Assembly (NCBI RefSeq): GCF_010994755.1
Contig: NZ_WHSB02000003.1
Location: 186,001-250,000 of the forward strand
DNA: 64,000 nucleotides
Reading direction: 5' to 3'
Origin: Shinella lacus
GTDB taxonomy: Bacteria > Pseudomonadota > Alphaproteobacteria > Rhizobiales > Rhizobiaceae
Shown here piece after piece: positions 43,970 through 53,975 of this stretch. The notes beneath the pieces were generated by a model. That model searched no databases. It saw nothing but the letters and a program-made list of their open reading frames with translations, and was not told the origin of the DNA. Numbering within the stretch: position 1 is the first letter of the stretch; the number at the start of each line of letters is the position of its first letter. A program made the translations under genes and the position numbers.

Positions 43970-45979
43970 ATGAAGCGATCCCCCAGGAGCACGCTTCGCC
44001 TGATTTCCGTCGCCTGGCCCTTCGTGCTGATCGTGCTTCTGCAGACGGCGCTTGCGACATTCAGCCTTGAGGTCACCTCGTCGCTGCGCGCCTTCGTGAC
44101 CGGCGAAAGCCTGTGGTCCAAGGGCCAGCACGACGCGCTTTATTACCTCAACCGCTATGCCGAATCCGGCAATCGCTCCTTCGTCGATCGTTACCACGAG
44201 GCGATGGCGATCCCGATGGGAGACCGCGCGGCGCGCCTGGCGCTGGAGGCGAGCCCGCCGGATATCGAGGCCGCATACCAGGGCTTCCTCGATGGCGCCA
44301 ACCATCCGGACGACATACCGAGCGTCATCTGGCTTTTCCGCTATTTCCGGTGGCTGCCCGTCATGGAGGCCTGCATTCGCGACTGGCGCACGGCCGAAGG
44401 TGTCCTGATGCAGTTGCTGCCGATCGGCGAGGCGGTCACGTCCCAGCACGTCAACGAGGTCGACCGCCGCGACATCACGCGCCAGCTCGACGAGATCAAC
44501 GCGCTGGTGACGCCGCTCACCAAGCGCTTCTCCGATCGTCTCGGCGAAGGCACGCGCCAGGTGCAGACCGTGCTCCTCGTCAGCAATGTGGCGATGGCGC
44601 TGATCTTCATCCTGCTCACCGTCTGGCGGCTGAACAGCTTCCTTGCGCACCGGCGCAGGATCGAGGAGCAACTGTCCTTCAGCGCCCATCACGACGACCT
44701 CACCGGCCTGCCGAACCGGCGGCTCTTCGAGGACGAGCTCGGCCGCATGCTGGATGGGCCGCAGACCCGCCATGCGCTGATGTTCATTGATCTCGACCAG
44801 TTCAAGGCGGTCAACGACAATGGCGGCCATGCAGCGGGCGATGAGCTTCTGCGCCGGGTGGCGCGCGATCTCGTCAAGGCGATCCGCGGCACGGACCTGC
44901 TCGCACGGCTCGGCGGCGACGAGTTCGGCATCGTTCTGCCGAATTGTTCGCCGGAAGACGCGCTACGCATCGCCATGCGGCTTCGTGAAATCACCGAGGC
45001 GATCGACTTCGTCTGGAATGGGCACCGCTACTCGATCAGCGCCTCGGTCGGCGTGGTGCATCTCGCCGAGCGCAGCTACACGCTGCAGGAAGCGCTGCGT
45101 GCCGCCGATATCGCCTGCTATATGGCGAAGGAGAAGGGGCGCAACCGCGTGCATGTCTTCGAGACGACCGACGCGGCGCAGACCCAGTTCACCGCCAATC
45201 TGCACTGGGTGCAGCGCCTGCACCGCGCGCTGGAGGAGGACAGCTTTCGGCTGTTCTCCCAGGCGATCGCGCCGGTCGACGGGACGGGCGAGGCGGAAGA
45301 ACATTGCGAAATCCTGCTCCGGCTGGAAGAGAACGGCAAACTGCTGGCGCCCGGCGCCTTCATTCCGGCCGCCGAACGTTTCGGCCTGATGCCGTCGCTC
45401 GACCGCTGGGTGGTGCGCAATGCGCTTGATATCATCGGCCGACGCCGGGGCACTATCTCCGGCACCTATTCCATCAATCTCAGCGGGCTGACGCTGAAGG
45501 ACGATACCTTCCTGCCGTTCCTGCGCGATGCACTGCGCCGCAGCCGGGTGCCGGCCGACGTGCTGTGCTTCGAGATCACGGAGACGAGCGCCATCGAGAA
45601 CCTCGACGAGGCCATCGCCTTCATGAACGCGATGCGGGCCATGGGCTGCCGTTTCGCGCTCGACGATTTCGGCGTGGGCATGTCGTCCTTGACCTACCTG
45701 AAGCGCCTGCCGGTCGATTACGTGAAGATCGACGGCAGCTTCGTGCGCGACATGCTGAAGGACAAGGCGGACTGGATGACCGTCGAGATGATCAACCAGA
45801 TTTCGCATCTCGCCGGGCGCAAGACGATCGCCGAATTCGTTGAAAACACGGAGATTTTCGCCGCGCTGCAAACCATCGGCGTGGACTACGCGCAGGGCTA
45901 TTCCATCGGCCGTCCGGAGCCCTTTCGCGCGGAGGCGACGGGTCTCGTCGTGCCGCTGCGCTGCGCCGACGTGGCCTAG
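43970..45979 (+). CDS. Membrane-bound GGDEF-EAL cyclic-di-GMP protein
   Basis: A 669-residue inner-membrane signalling protein. TM1 (about 9-32) and TM2 (about 202-224) frame a roughly 170-residue periplasmic helical sensor. The diguanylate cyclase domain follows with an intact GGDEF at 315-319, then an EAL domain (about 415-660). The EAL motif reads EIL (447-449), but ITET, DDFG (565-568), VKIDG and the final EFVEN region are kept, so phosphodiesterase activity is possible yet uncertain. No RxxD inhibitory site is evident. It is monocistronic, between the sugar operon and a convergent regulator. Confidence 0.9.
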   Translation: MKRSPRSTLRLISVAWPFVLIVLLQTALATFSLEVTSSLRAFVTGESLWSKGQHDALYYLNRYAESGNRSFVDRYHEAMAIPMGDRAARLALEASPPDIEAAYQGFLDGANHPDDIPSVIWLFRYFRWLPVMEACIRDWRTAEGVLMQLLPIGEAVTSQHVNEVDRRDITRQLDEINALVTPLTKRFSDRLGEGTRQVQTVLLVSNVAMALIFILLTVWRLNSFLAHRRRIEEQLSFSAHHDDLTGLPNRRLFEDELGRMLDGPQTRHALMFIDLDQFKAVNDNGGHAAGDELLRRVARDLVKAIRGTDLLARLGGDEFGIVLPNCSPEDALRIAMRLREITEAIDFVWNGHRYSISASVGVVHLAERSYTLQEALRAADIACYMAKEKGRNRVHVFETTDAAQTQFTANLHWVQRLHRALEEDSFRLFSQAIAPVDGTGEAEEHCEILLRLEENGKLLAPGAFIPAAERFGLMPSLDRWVVRNALDIIGRRRGTISGTYSINLSGLTLKDDTFLPFLRDALRRSRVPADVLCFEITETSAIENLDEAIAFMNAMRAMGCRFALDDFGVGMSSLTYLKRLPVDYVKIDGSFVRDMLKDKADWMTVEMINQISHLAGRKTIAEFVENTEIFAALQTIGVDYAQGYSIGRPEPFRAEATGLVVPLRCADVA

Positions 45980-45993
45980 GCGCAGGGCACCCG

Positions 45994-46656
45994 CTACGCC
46001 TGTTCCGAGGCCCGCTCCAGCGCCTTCAGCATCGTGCGTTCGGCGAGGTTGAGATAGGTCTCCATCTGCGCCGCCGCCTCATGCGGCTTGTTCGTCTCGA
46101 CCAGCGTCGTGATGGCGTCGTTCATGTCGACGAAGGGGGAATGCAGGTGTTCCGGGTCGTTCAGGAGCCCGAAGCACAGGCGCAGTTCGGCTGCGATGCG
46201 CTCATAGAATTCGTTGAGCCGCACGCTGTCGGAGAGGTCGATGATGGCGGCGTGGAACGTCATGTTGGCGCTGCCGACGCCGATCCAGTTTGCCTGGTCG
46301 CGCTCTAGCCGCGCCATGGTCACGGCCTCGCGCATGACGCGGATGGCCGGGTGCTGCTGCCAAGCCTGGCGCAGCGCGCCACATTCCAGCATGCGCCGCA
46401 CGCGGTAGATATCGATGATCGACGCCATGGAGGGCACCGCGACGAAGACGCCGCGATTGGCCTCGTGGCGCAGCAGCCCATCCTTGGTGAGCAGGCGGAA
46501 GGCTTCGCGCAGCGAGTTGCGCGAGACGTCGAAACGCTCGCTGAAGGCGGCCTCCGACAGGCGCTGGCCGGGCGCAAGCTCGCCCGAGATCAGCAGCGTG
46601 CGAATGCGCCGCGCCAGTCGATCCGCAAGCGGCAGGCCATCTCCGTCGTCCGTCAT
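45994..46656 (-). CDS. GntR-family (FCD) regulator of the 5-oxoprolinase cluster
   Basis: A 220-residue GntR regulator: winged helix at about 10-75 (LSEAAFSERFDVSRNSLREAFRLLTKDGLL in parts) and an all-helical FCD effector domain whose metal ligands are suggested by MTFHAAI and HSPFVDMND. FCD regulators respond to small carboxylates or amino acids. It is divergent from the NRAMP-pxp operon, with a palindromic site in the shared promoter region, so it probably represses that operon in the absence of its substrate. Confidence 0.9.
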   Translation of the reverse strand: MTDDGDGLPLADRLARRIRTLLISGELAPGQRLSEAAFSERFDVSRNSLREAFRLLTKDGLLRHEANRGVFVAVPSMASIIDIYRVRRMLECGALRQAWQQHPAIRVMREAVTMARLERDQANWIGVGSANMTFHAAIIDLSDSVRLNEFYERIAAELRLCFGLLNDPEHLHSPFVDMNDAITTLVETNKPHEAAAQMETYLNLAERTMLKALERASEQA

Positions 46657-46802
46657 TCCACTCTCCCTGGCCCGGCATTTCCGCGTCCGAACCCTCTTTC
46701 ATCGCTGCCATTAGCACGAATGCGGGGGCAGTGGAGCCGGAAATTGTCCCGAATCTCGCGCTATGTGGTTGGTAAAAAGGCATAAATAAGGAACGATACA
46801 GA

Positions 46803-46825
46803 AATATTGTTGAACAATATTGACA
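46803..46825. promoter_or_regulatory. GntR-type operator overlapping a -35 box
   Basis: AATATTGTT-G-AACAATATT (46803-46821) is a perfect 9-bp inverted repeat with one central base. Its last two bases begin TTGACA (46820-46825), a consensus -35 box for the NRAMP-pxp operon. The core TTGTTGAACAA resembles FadR-subfamily sites. Binding there would block RNA polymerase directly. Confidence 0.75.
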
Positions 46826-46897
46826 TTTTTGTGTAGCAGTTCATCATTCGGTCATGGAATCCGCGAGGGGCGGATGGAGTGAGAGCGGAGAAATCTC

Positions 46898-48160
46898 ATG
46901 GAACAGAGTTCAGCTGTGCCTGCCGGCCAGGGTGTGGTCGCGCAAGGCATTCATACGGTGAAATCCCGTCGGTCGGCGCTCGTCGCCGCAATCTTCCTGA
47001 TGGCGACATCCGCCATCGGCCCGGGCTTCATCACCCAGACGGCGACCTTTACCACCAAGCTGGGTGCCGCCTTCGCCTTCGGCATTCTTGCCTCGATCCT
47101 CATCGACTTCGTCGTGCAGCTCAATATCTGGCGCATCGTCACCCTGACGCGCATGCGCGCCTCCGATGTCGCCAATGCCGCCATTCCCGGTTCCGGCCAT
47201 CTGCTGGCCGTGCTCGTCATCGTGGGCGGGCTGTTCTTCAACATCGGCAATATCGGCGGCACGGGCCTCGGCCTCAACGCCATCTTCGGCCTCGATCCGA
47301 AGATCGGCGGCGCCATCAGTGCCGTTTTCTCGATCGGCATCTTCCTGTCGAAGCGCGCCGGGCTTGCCGTCGACCGCTTCATCATCTTCGCCGGCATCCT
47401 GATGATCGTGTTGACGCTCTACGTCGCCTTCGTCTCCGGCCCGCCCGTCGGTGACGCCCTGTTCCAGACGGTCCTGCCGGACACGATCGATTTTGCCACC
47501 ATCACGACGATCGTCGGCGGTACGGTCGGCGGCTATATTACCTATTCCGGTGCGCATCGTCTGCTCGACCGCGGGATGGTCGGCGTCGAGAACCTGCCCG
47601 CCGTCAACCGCGCGGCACTGACCGGCATCACCGTCACCGGCCTGATGCGCTACGTGCTGTTCCTCGCCATCCTCGGCGTTGTTGCCAGCGGCGTTGTCAT
47701 CGATACGTCCGGCCAGGGCGCAAACCCTGCCGCGCAGGCCTTCCAGGCGGCAGCCGGCAATGTCGGCCTGCGTCTCTTCGGCATCATCTTCTGGGCTGCG
47801 GCCATCACCAGCGTCATCGGTGCGGCCTATACGTCGGTCTCTTTCATCACCGCCTTCAAGCAGGACATCAGCGAACATGCCCGCAACATGGCAACGGTGG
47901 TCTTCATCGCCATCTCGCTCGTCTGCTACCTGCTGATGACGACTCCGCCGGCCGCGATGCTGGTCTTCGTCGGCGGCCTCAATGGCCTCATCCTGCCGAT
48001 CGGCCTTTCCATCTTCCTCTTCGCCGCCTGGAAGCGCGAAGACCTAATGGGCGGCTATCGTTACCCGCGCTGGCTGCTGGCCCTCGGCGTCCTGGTCTGC
48101 GCGCTGACATGGTATATGGGCTACAAGTCGGCCGGCACGATCTTCAGCCTGCTCGGTTAA
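46898..48160 (+). CDS. NRAMP-like transporter of the 5-oxoprolinase cluster (YcsG-type)
   Basis: A 420-residue membrane protein with about eleven transmembrane segments in the NRAMP/APC superfamily. [16 protein letters not shown] occupies the place of the metal-binding TM1 motif DPGN of true NRAMPs and lacks the Asp and Asn ligands. It is therefore probably not a metal transporter; Bacillus YcsG holds the same place next to pxp genes. Import of 5-oxoproline or a related compound is the inferred role. The start follows GCGGAG. Confidence 0.85.
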   Translation: MEQSSAVPAGQGVVAQGIHTVKSRRSALVAAIFLMATSAIGPGFITQTATFTTKLGAAFAFGILASILIDFVVQLNIWRIVTLTRMRASDVANAAIPGSGHLLAVLVIVGGLFFNIGNIGGTGLGLNAIFGLDPKIGGAISAVFSIGIFLSKRAGLAVDRFIIFAGILMIVLTLYVAFVSGPPVGDALFQTVLPDTIDFATITTIVGGTVGGYITYSGAHRLLDRGMVGVENLPAVNRAALTGITVTGLMRYVLFLAILGVVASGVVIDTSGQGANPAAQAFQAAAGNVGLRLFGIIFWAAAITSVIGAAYTSVSFITAFKQDISEHARNMATVVFIAISLVCYLLMTTPPAAMLVFVGGLNGLILPIGLSIFLFAAWKREDLMGGYRYPRWLLALGVLVCALTWYMGYKSAGTIFSLLG

Positions 48161-48173
48161 AGGGAGAAAGACC

Positions 48174-48941
48174 ATGGTAGCGATCGATCTCAACAGTGAT
48201 CTCGGCGAAAGCTATGGCGCCTGGCGCATGGGCGACGACGCCGCCATGCTCTCCGTCGTCTCCTCGGCCAACATTGCCTGCGGTTTCCACGCCGGCGACC
48301 CGGCCGGCATCTACCGCACGGTGAAGGCGGCGGCGGACAACGGCGTCGTCATCGGCGCCCATGTCTCCTATCCGGACCGCGTCGGCTTCGGCCGGCGTGA
48401 CCTGGATGCGACCTCGGAAGAACTGATCGCTGACGTGATCTACCAGATCGGCGCGCTGAAGGGCGTCGCCGCAGCGGCCGGAGCGACAGTGCGCTACGTC
48501 AAGCCGCACGGCGCGCTCTACAACCGCATCGCCCATGACGCCAAGCAGGGCCAGGCGGTGATCGACGGCATCAAGGCGATCGATCCGTCGCTCGTCCTGA
48601 TGGGCCTTGCCAATGCGCCGATCCTCGATCTCGCGCGCCGGGCGGGCCTTGCCGTCGTCGCCGAAGCCTTCGCCGACCGGGCCTATACGCCGAAGGGCGA
48701 GCTCGTCTCCCGCCGCGAGGCCGGTGCCGTGCTGCACGATGAGCAAAAAATCGCCGACCGCATGGTGCAGCTCGCCCGCGAAGGCACGCTGGAGGCGATC
48801 GACGGCAGCGTCATCCGTGTCGAGGCGCAGTCGATCTGCGTGCATGGCGACAGCCCCGGCGCGGTCGCCATCGCGCAAGAAATCCGCCGTCGTTTCGAGG
48901 CGGAAGGCATCGCCATCCGCTCCTTCGCCGACAAGAGCTGA
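48174..48941 (+). CDS. pxpA: 5-oxoprolinase subunit A (LamB/YcsF family)
   Basis: A 255-residue LamB/YcsF protein with the family opening [14 protein letters not shown], the [12 protein letters not shown] motif, GAHVSYPD and VKPHGALYN. In Bacillus and Pseudomonas PxpA works with PxpB and PxpC to hydrolyse 5-oxoproline to glutamate using ATP. The start has GGGAGAAAG upstream, and it follows the transporter gene by 13 bp. Confidence 0.92.
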   Translation: MVAIDLNSDLGESYGAWRMGDDAAMLSVVSSANIACGFHAGDPAGIYRTVKAAADNGVVIGAHVSYPDRVGFGRRDLDATSEELIADVIYQIGALKGVAAAAGATVRYVKPHGALYNRIAHDAKQGQAVIDGIKAIDPSLVLMGLANAPILDLARRAGLAVVAEAFADRAYTPKGELVSRREAGAVLHDEQKIADRMVQLAREGTLEAIDGSVIRVEAQSICVHGDSPGAVAIAQEIRRRFEAEGIAIRSFADKS

Positions 48942-48950
48942 GGCGCGGCC

Positions 48951-49760
48951 ATGACGATCCCCACAGCCTATCTCAACCACACAGATGCCACAGCCGCCCG
49001 CGATGCGCGAAAAACCTATCGTGACGGCCGCATCGAACCGACCTCCGGAGTGGCGCCCGGCTTCACGCAGGCCAACATGATCGTGTTGCCGCGCGACTGG
49101 GCCTTCGATTTCCTGCTCTACGCGCAGCGCAATCCCAAACCGTGCCCGGTTCTGGATGTTTCCGACCCGGGCGCGCCAACCACGCTGCTGGCGCCTGATG
49201 CGGACCTGCGCACCGACCTGCCGCTCTATCGCATTTGGCGGGACGGCAAGCTTGTCGAAGAGACGCCCGACGCGACTGCGGCCTGGGCGGAGCGCGACGA
49301 CCTCGTCGCCTTCCTGATCGGTTGCTCCTTCACCTTCGAGACGCCGATGGTGGAGGCGGGTATCGAGATCCGGCATATGACGGACAAGAGCAACGTGCCG
49401 ATGTACCTCACCAACAAGGCCTGCCGCCCCGCCGGGCGCCTCAAGGGCAATATGGTCGTCTCCATGCGGCCGATCCCGGCCGCGCGGGTGGCGGATGCGG
49501 CAACGATTTCCGGCCGTTTCCCGGCGGTACACGGCGCGCCGGTACATGTCGGGGCACCCGAAGAGATCGGCATTACCGATCTCGCTAAACCGGATTTCGG
49601 CGACGCGGTGCGCATCGAACCTGGTGAAGTGCCGGTGTTCTGGGCGTGCGGCGTCACCCCGCAGGCGGCCGTGATGGCCTCCGGCGTTCCCTTCGCCATC
49701 ACGCATGCTCCCGGCTACATGTTCATCACCGATATCCCCGATTCCGCCTATCATGCGTGA
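48951..49760 (+). CDS. DUF1445 (YcsI-type) putative hydro-lyase
   Basis: A 269-residue DUF1445 protein, which resembles part of mitochondrial D-glutamate cyclase and Bacillus YcsI. Motifs include [20 protein letters not shown] and [15 protein letters not shown]-glutamate cyclase interconverts D-glutamate and 5-oxo-D-proline, so a link to 5-oxoproline metabolism in this operon is reasonable. The gene lies 9 bp after pxpA and 6 bp before the pxpBC fusion. Confidence 0.87.
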   Translation: MTIPTAYLNHTDATAARDARKTYRDGRIEPTSGVAPGFTQANMIVLPRDWAFDFLLYAQRNPKPCPVLDVSDPGAPTTLLAPDADLRTDLPLYRIWRDGKLVEETPDATAAWAERDDLVAFLIGCSFTFETPMVEAGIEIRHMTDKSNVPMYLTNKACRPAGRLKGNMVVSMRPIPAARVADAATISGRFPAVHGAPVHVGAPEEIGITDLAKPDFGDAVRIEPGEVPVFWACGVTPQAAVMASGVPFAITHAPGYMFITDIPDSAYHA

Positions 49761-49766
49761 GGGTTC

Positions 49767-51362
49767 ATGCGCTTTCTTCCCGTCAGCCTGACCACCATCC
49801 TCGTCGAGCTCGCCGATCTCGACGAGACGCTCGCCCTCTTCGCCTCGCTTCAGGCGGAGCCCGTCGCCGGCATCGCGGAAATGGTGCCGGCCGCCCGCAC
49901 GCTGATGATCCGCTTCCACCCGGAAAAGGTCTCCGACGCGGAACTCGCGGCGCGCATCGGCACGCGTGACCTTTCGGCGAGGATTGCGCCCTCCGAGCAC
50001 CTGGTCGAAATCCCGGTGCTTTATGACGGCGAAGACCTGGCCGACGTGGCGGAGCTTACCGGCCTTAGCATCGACGAGGTCATCCGCCGCCACACCGAAA
50101 GCGAATTCACGGTCGCCTTTTGCGGCTTTGCGCCCGGCTTCGGCTATCTCGTCGGCGGCGATCCGGCCTTGCATGTGCCGCGCCGCAAGAGCCCGCGCAC
50201 CCGTATTCCCGCCGGCTCCGTGGCAATCGCCGGTGCCTTCAGCGGCGTCTACCCGCAGGCAAGCCCCGGCGGCTGGCAGATCATCGGCACGACGCCGGTC
50301 AAAATGTGGGACATCGACCGCGATCCGGGCGCACTGTTCCAGCCCGGCTACCGCGTCCGCTTCTTCGACCTCGAAAAATCGGGCAAGACGGTCAGTATTC
50401 CCGCATCTGCGCCGCGTGCGGAGCGCTCCGTCGCCGCGAATGCACCGCAATTCAAGGTGCTCGCAGCCCCCATGCCGGCGCTGTTCCAGGACCTCGGCCG
50501 CTTCGGCCAGACGGGGCAGGGCGTTTCCGCCTCCGGCGCGCTCGACCGCGGCGCCTTCAATGCCGTAAACCGCATCGTCGGCAATCCGGCAAACACGCCG
50601 GCCCTCGAACTCACCCTCGGCGGCTTCTCCTTCGAGAGCAATGTTCGTGCGGTGATCGGCCTAGCCGGCGCGCCATGTCCCGTGACGGTGCGTGATGCTT
50701 CCGGCCGCGAAAACCAGTTCGAGATCCACCAGCCGATCTCGCTGGAGCCGGGTGACATCGTGACGGTCGGCCATCCCCGCAAGGGCATGCGATCCTACCT
50801 CGCCGTGCGCGGCGGCTTCGATGTCGCGCCGGTTCTCGGCAGTGCGGCGACCGACACGCTGGCGGTGGTCGGCCCCGAGCCGGTGACGGCCGGGACCGTA
50901 CTCGTGTTGAAAGACCGCAAGGACGGGCTCAAGAGCGTTACCATCGATGAAAACCCCGCCTTCAACCTACCCTCTGCCGGCGACGTGGTGACGCTTGACG
51001 TGGTGCTTGGCCCGCGCACGGACTGGTTCACGCAGAAGGGCATCGAGACGCTGACGGGCCAGCTCTGGCAGGTGACGCCGCAGTCGAGTCGCGTCGGCAT
51101 TCGCCTTGCCGGCGATACCCCGCTGGAGCGCAAGGACAGCGCCGAACTGCCGAGCGAGGGCACGGCGACCGGAGCCATCCAGGTGCCGCATAGCGGCCAG
51201 CCGGTGCTGTTCCTCGCCGACCATCCGCTGACCGGCGGTTATCCCGTTATCGGCGCGGTGGCCGAATATCATCTGGATCTCGCCGGCCAGATTCCCATCA
51301 ACGCCAAGATCCGCTTCCGCCCGATCGGCCCCTTCGCCGATATCGCGAACCGCCAGGAGTAA
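49767..51362 (+). CDS. Fused 5-oxoprolinase subunits B and C (KipI-KipA fusion)
   Basis: A 531-residue fusion. Residues about 1-215 are PxpB/KipI-like (cyclophilin-type, with [13 protein letters not shown] and [18 protein letters not shown]). Residues about 225-525 are PxpC/KipA-like, starting [18 protein letters not shown] and ending in [14 protein letters not shown]. In Bacillus these are separate genes. The same two domains (AHS1 and AHS2) form the carboxyltransferase part of urea carboxylase, which matters because the next gene is a biotin carboxylase. No linker break or frameshift is seen. Confidence 0.9.
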   Translation: MRFLPVSLTTILVELADLDETLALFASLQAEPVAGIAEMVPAARTLMIRFHPEKVSDAELAARIGTRDLSARIAPSEHLVEIPVLYDGEDLADVAELTGLSIDEVIRRHTESEFTVAFCGFAPGFGYLVGGDPALHVPRRKSPRTRIPAGSVAIAGAFSGVYPQASPGGWQIIGTTPVKMWDIDRDPGALFQPGYRVRFFDLEKSGKTVSIPASAPRAERSVAANAPQFKVLAAPMPALFQDLGRFGQTGQGVSASGALDRGAFNAVNRIVGNPANTPALELTLGGFSFESNVRAVIGLAGAPCPVTVRDASGRENQFEIHQPISLEPGDIVTVGHPRKGMRSYLAVRGGFDVAPVLGSAATDTLAVVGPEPVTAGTVLVLKDRKDGLKSVTIDENPAFNLPSAGDVVTLDVVLGPRTDWFTQKGIETLTGQLWQVTPQSSRVGIRLAGDTPLERKDSAELPSEGTATGAIQVPHSGQPVLFLADHPLTGGYPVIGAVAEYHLDLAGQIPINAKIRFRPIGPFADIANRQE

Positions 51363-51366
51363 CGCC

Positions 51367-53088
51367 ATGAAGAAAGTGCTGATTGCCAATCGTGGCGAAA
51401 TCGCCGTGCGCATCCTGCGCGCCTGCCGCGACCATGGCCTCCAGTCGGTCGCCGTCTATGCCGATCCGGATGCCGACGCGCTCTTCGTGCGCCTCGCCGA
51501 CGAGGCTTATGGGCTCGGCGGTGTGCGCCCGGCGGAAACCTATCTCGACATCGAAAAGCTGATCGCCGTCGCCAAGCGCGCCGGCGCCGATGCCGTGCAT
51601 CCGGGTTACGGTTTCCTCTCCGAGCGGGCAGAATTCGCCAAGGCGGTGCAGGATGCCGGTCTCACCTGGATCGGGCCGGACCCGCATGTGATCGAGGCGC
51701 TCGGCGATAAGGTCGAGGCGCGGCGCATTGCACAGAACGTTGGTGCCCCGCTTGTTGCCGGCAGTGATGGCCCGGTTTCCTCCGCGGCGGAAGTCGTCGC
51801 CTTTGCGAAAGAACACGGCCTGCCGGTCGCCATCAAGGCCGCCTATGGCGGCGGCGGGCGCGGCATCAAGGTCGCCTGGAAGATGGAGGAGGTCGCCGAC
51901 CTCTACGAATCCGCCGTGCGCGAGGCGACTGCCGCCTTCGGCCGCGGCGAATGTTTCCTCGAACGTTTCCTCGACCGGCCGCGCCATATCGAGGCGCAGG
52001 TCATCGCCGACAAACACGGCAATGTGCTCGTGCTCGGCACCCGCGACTGCTCGGCGCAGCGCCGCAACCAGAAACTCATCGAAGAGGCGCCGGCGCCCTT
52101 CCTGACGCCGGAACAGCGCCAGAAGATCCACGATGCGGCCAAGGCGATCTGCGCCGCCGCCGGCTATTCCGGTGCCGGCACGGTCGAATTCCTGCTTGGC
52201 GTCGATGGCACGATCTCCTTCCTGGAGGTCAATACCCGCCTCCAGGTCGAGCACCCAGTCACCGAAGAGACCACCGGCATCGACCTCGTCATCGAGCAGT
52301 TCCGCATCGCCGAGGGTGAGCCGCTGCGCATGTTGGAAACGCCGACCCCTCGCGGCCATTCCATCGAGTTTCGTATCAACGCGGAAGACCCGGGCCGCGG
52401 CTTCCTGCCGACACCGGGCACGATCACCACCTTCGATCCGCCGTCGGGTCCGGGCGTGCGCGTGGATAGCGGAGTCGTCAGCGGTTCCAGCATCCCGGGC
52501 GTCTTCGACTCGCTGATAGCCAAGCTGATCGTTACCGGTGCGACGCGCGATGAGGCCTTGCGCCGCGCCCGCCGGGCGCTGAAGGAATTCCGCATCGAGG
52601 GCGTGGCGACGGTGCTGCCGTTCCACCGCGCGGCGATCGACACCGCGGATTTCATCGGCACCGACGGTTTCAAGGTGCATACCCGCTGGATCGAGACCGA
52701 TTTCGCCGCCATGCCGGACGCCGTGGTGCGGCCGGAACCGGCAAGCGATCCGTCGCTGATCCGCACCCACCTGGAAATCGACGGCAAACGCGTCGCGCTG
52801 GCGCTGCCGAGCCTGTTGCTCGCGGGCTTCGGCACGGCCGGCCAGGGCGTGGCCACTGCCGGCAGCAAGCCGGTCGAGGATGGCATCGCCGCCCCGGTTT
52901 CCGGCACGCTGCAGAGCTTCAAGATCGCCGATGGCGCGAGTGTTGCCGAAGGCGAGCTGGTGGCGGTGATGGAGGCGATGAAGATGGAAACGCAGGTTCT
53001 CGCCCCGAAGGCCGGAAAACTGCGCCTCCGCGTCAAGGAAGGCGATTACTTGCAAGCCGGCGACACGCTGATGGTGTTCGAAGGCTGA
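51367..53088 (+). CDS. Biotin carboxylase fused to biotin carrier domain
   Basis: A 573-residue fusion: biotin carboxylase N-terminal domain (about 1-110), ATP-grasp (about 115-315, with the glycine-rich [12 protein letters not shown] and [20 protein letters not shown]), carboxylase C-terminal domain (about 335-440) and a biotinyl domain whose K539 in MEAMKMET is the biotinylation site. No carboxyltransferase subunit of the acetyl-CoA or propionyl-CoA type is encoded nearby. Its place 4 bp after the PxpB-PxpC fusion suggests that this pair forms one enzyme. Confidence 0.92.
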   Translation: MKKVLIANRGEIAVRILRACRDHGLQSVAVYADPDADALFVRLADEAYGLGGVRPAETYLDIEKLIAVAKRAGADAVHPGYGFLSERAEFAKAVQDAGLTWIGPDPHVIEALGDKVEARRIAQNVGAPLVAGSDGPVSSAAEVVAFAKEHGLPVAIKAAYGGGGRGIKVAWKMEEVADLYESAVREATAAFGRGECFLERFLDRPRHIEAQVIADKHGNVLVLGTRDCSAQRRNQKLIEEAPAPFLTPEQRQKIHDAAKAICAAAGYSGAGTVEFLLGVDGTISFLEVNTRLQVEHPVTEETTGIDLVIEQFRIAEGEPLRMLETPTPRGHSIEFRINAEDPGRGFLPTPGTITTFDPPSGPGVRVDSGVVSGSSIPGVFDSLIAKLIVTGATRDEALRRARRALKEFRIEGVATVLPFHRAAIDTADFIGTDGFKVHTRWIETDFAAMPDAVVRPEPASDPSLIRTHLEIDGKRVALALPSLLLAGFGTAGQGVATAGSKPVEDGIAAPVSGTLQSFKIADGASVAEGELVAVMEAMKMETQVLAPKAGKLRLRVKEGDYLQAGDTLMVFEG

Positions 53089-53107
53089 TGTCCCTGGGCT
53101 TCCGCGT

Positions 53108-53126
53108 CCCGGATCAATAATCCGGG
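53108..53126. terminator. Short hairpin between convergent operons
   Basis: CCCGGAT-CAATA-ATCCGGG, a perfect 7-bp stem overlapping the bicupin stop codon, between the biotin carboxylase gene and the convergent operon. No T-run; possible bidirectional terminator. Confidence 0.4.
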
Positions 53127-53959
53127 GCGGTGCCGAAGACGAATTCGCAGGGCGTGTGCGCCATGTTGAAATACTGGTGGTCGAAGCCGGCGGGGATGTA
53201 GAAGCCGTCGCGCGGGTTGAGCTCGAACCAGGCCTGGCCCTCGGCATCGGGAATGTGGATGTTGAGCACGCCGGAGACGACATAGAGGCATTCGTCGCCC
53301 TTGTGACGCTCGATGCGCGTGCGCTTGCCGCCGAGCACCGTCGTCTTGCCGACGGTCAGCTGGTCCGTCGCGCAGTAGAAGCCGGTATAGGCGCCCTGCG
53401 TCTCCGCATCGAGGCTCCAGAGCATGTCGCCATCGCGCTTCGGGTGGATGGTGCGAGCCTCGCGCTGCGCCTCCGCCGCCATCGGCCAGCGGCCCAGAAA
53501 CTCCTGCTGGATATAGCGGTTTTCGGAGAGCAGCGGCTTGGTGCGGGCATAGGGGCCGGAGGTGCCCTTGGCCGGCGGCGGCGCGAAGAATTCCAGCACG
53601 CGCACCTGCTCCTCGCCAAGGTTGAAGCCGTGGTGCCAGGTGTCCTTGCGGAAGAACAGCGCCTCGCCCTGCTTGGCAATGCAGACCTCGCCGGTTTCGG
53701 GATTGGCAAGGCCCAGCGTGCCGCTGATCACATAGAGCAGTTCATCCGCGCCAAAAATCGTGCGGAAGGCGTCGGTGTGCTTGAAGCAGCCGCCGGGCTG
53801 CATGCCGAAGACGATCTGGTGGATGTTTTCCGTGGACGCATAGATCCAGTCGTCGACGAGGCCGGCATTCTCCTCGCCCCACAGATGGCGCGTGACGCCG
53901 GCATAGGGAATGTGGCTCGGCCGGTCGAAGACGGGACGGGGGGAAGGCTTGTAGCCCAT
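53114..53959 (-). CDS. Bicupin domain protein
   Basis: A 281-residue protein with two cupin domains. The first is at about 45-130 (GGCFKHTDAFRTIFGADELLYVISG, KDTWHHG) and the second at about 195-275 (KRTRIERHKGDECLYVVSG, PAGFDHQYF), both with histidine and glutamate metal-ligand positions. The size and symmetry suggest a soluble isomerase, epimerase or dioxygenase acting on a small sugar acid or similar compound. It is the last gene of the minus-strand sugar operon, 16 bp after the TetR gene. Function unknown. Confidence 0.82.
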   Translation of the reverse strand: MGYKPSPRPVFDRPSHIPYAGVTRHLWGEENAGLVDDWIYASTENIHQIVFGMQPGGCFKHTDAFRTIFGADELLYVISGTLGLANPETGEVCIAKQGEALFFRKDTWHHGFNLGEEQVRVLEFFAPPPAKGTSGPYARTKPLLSENRYIQQEFLGRWPMAAEAQREARTIHPKRDGDMLWSLDAETQGAYTGFYCATDQLTVGKTTVLGGKRTRIERHKGDECLYVVSGVLNIHIPDAEGQAWFELNPRDGFYIPAGFDHQYFNMAHTPCEFVFGTAPDY

Positions 53960-53975
53960 GGAAAACTCCTTTGTT

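Noticed and set aside
46898-48160. Manganese or iron transporter
   Set aside because: NRAMP metal ligands are missing in TM1 and the gene is part of a 5-oxoprolinase operon.
48144-53283. Two large minus-strand open frames opposite pxpA-pxpBC and the biotin carboxylase
   Set aside because: They lie antisense to well-supported enzymes and lack start signals and domains.
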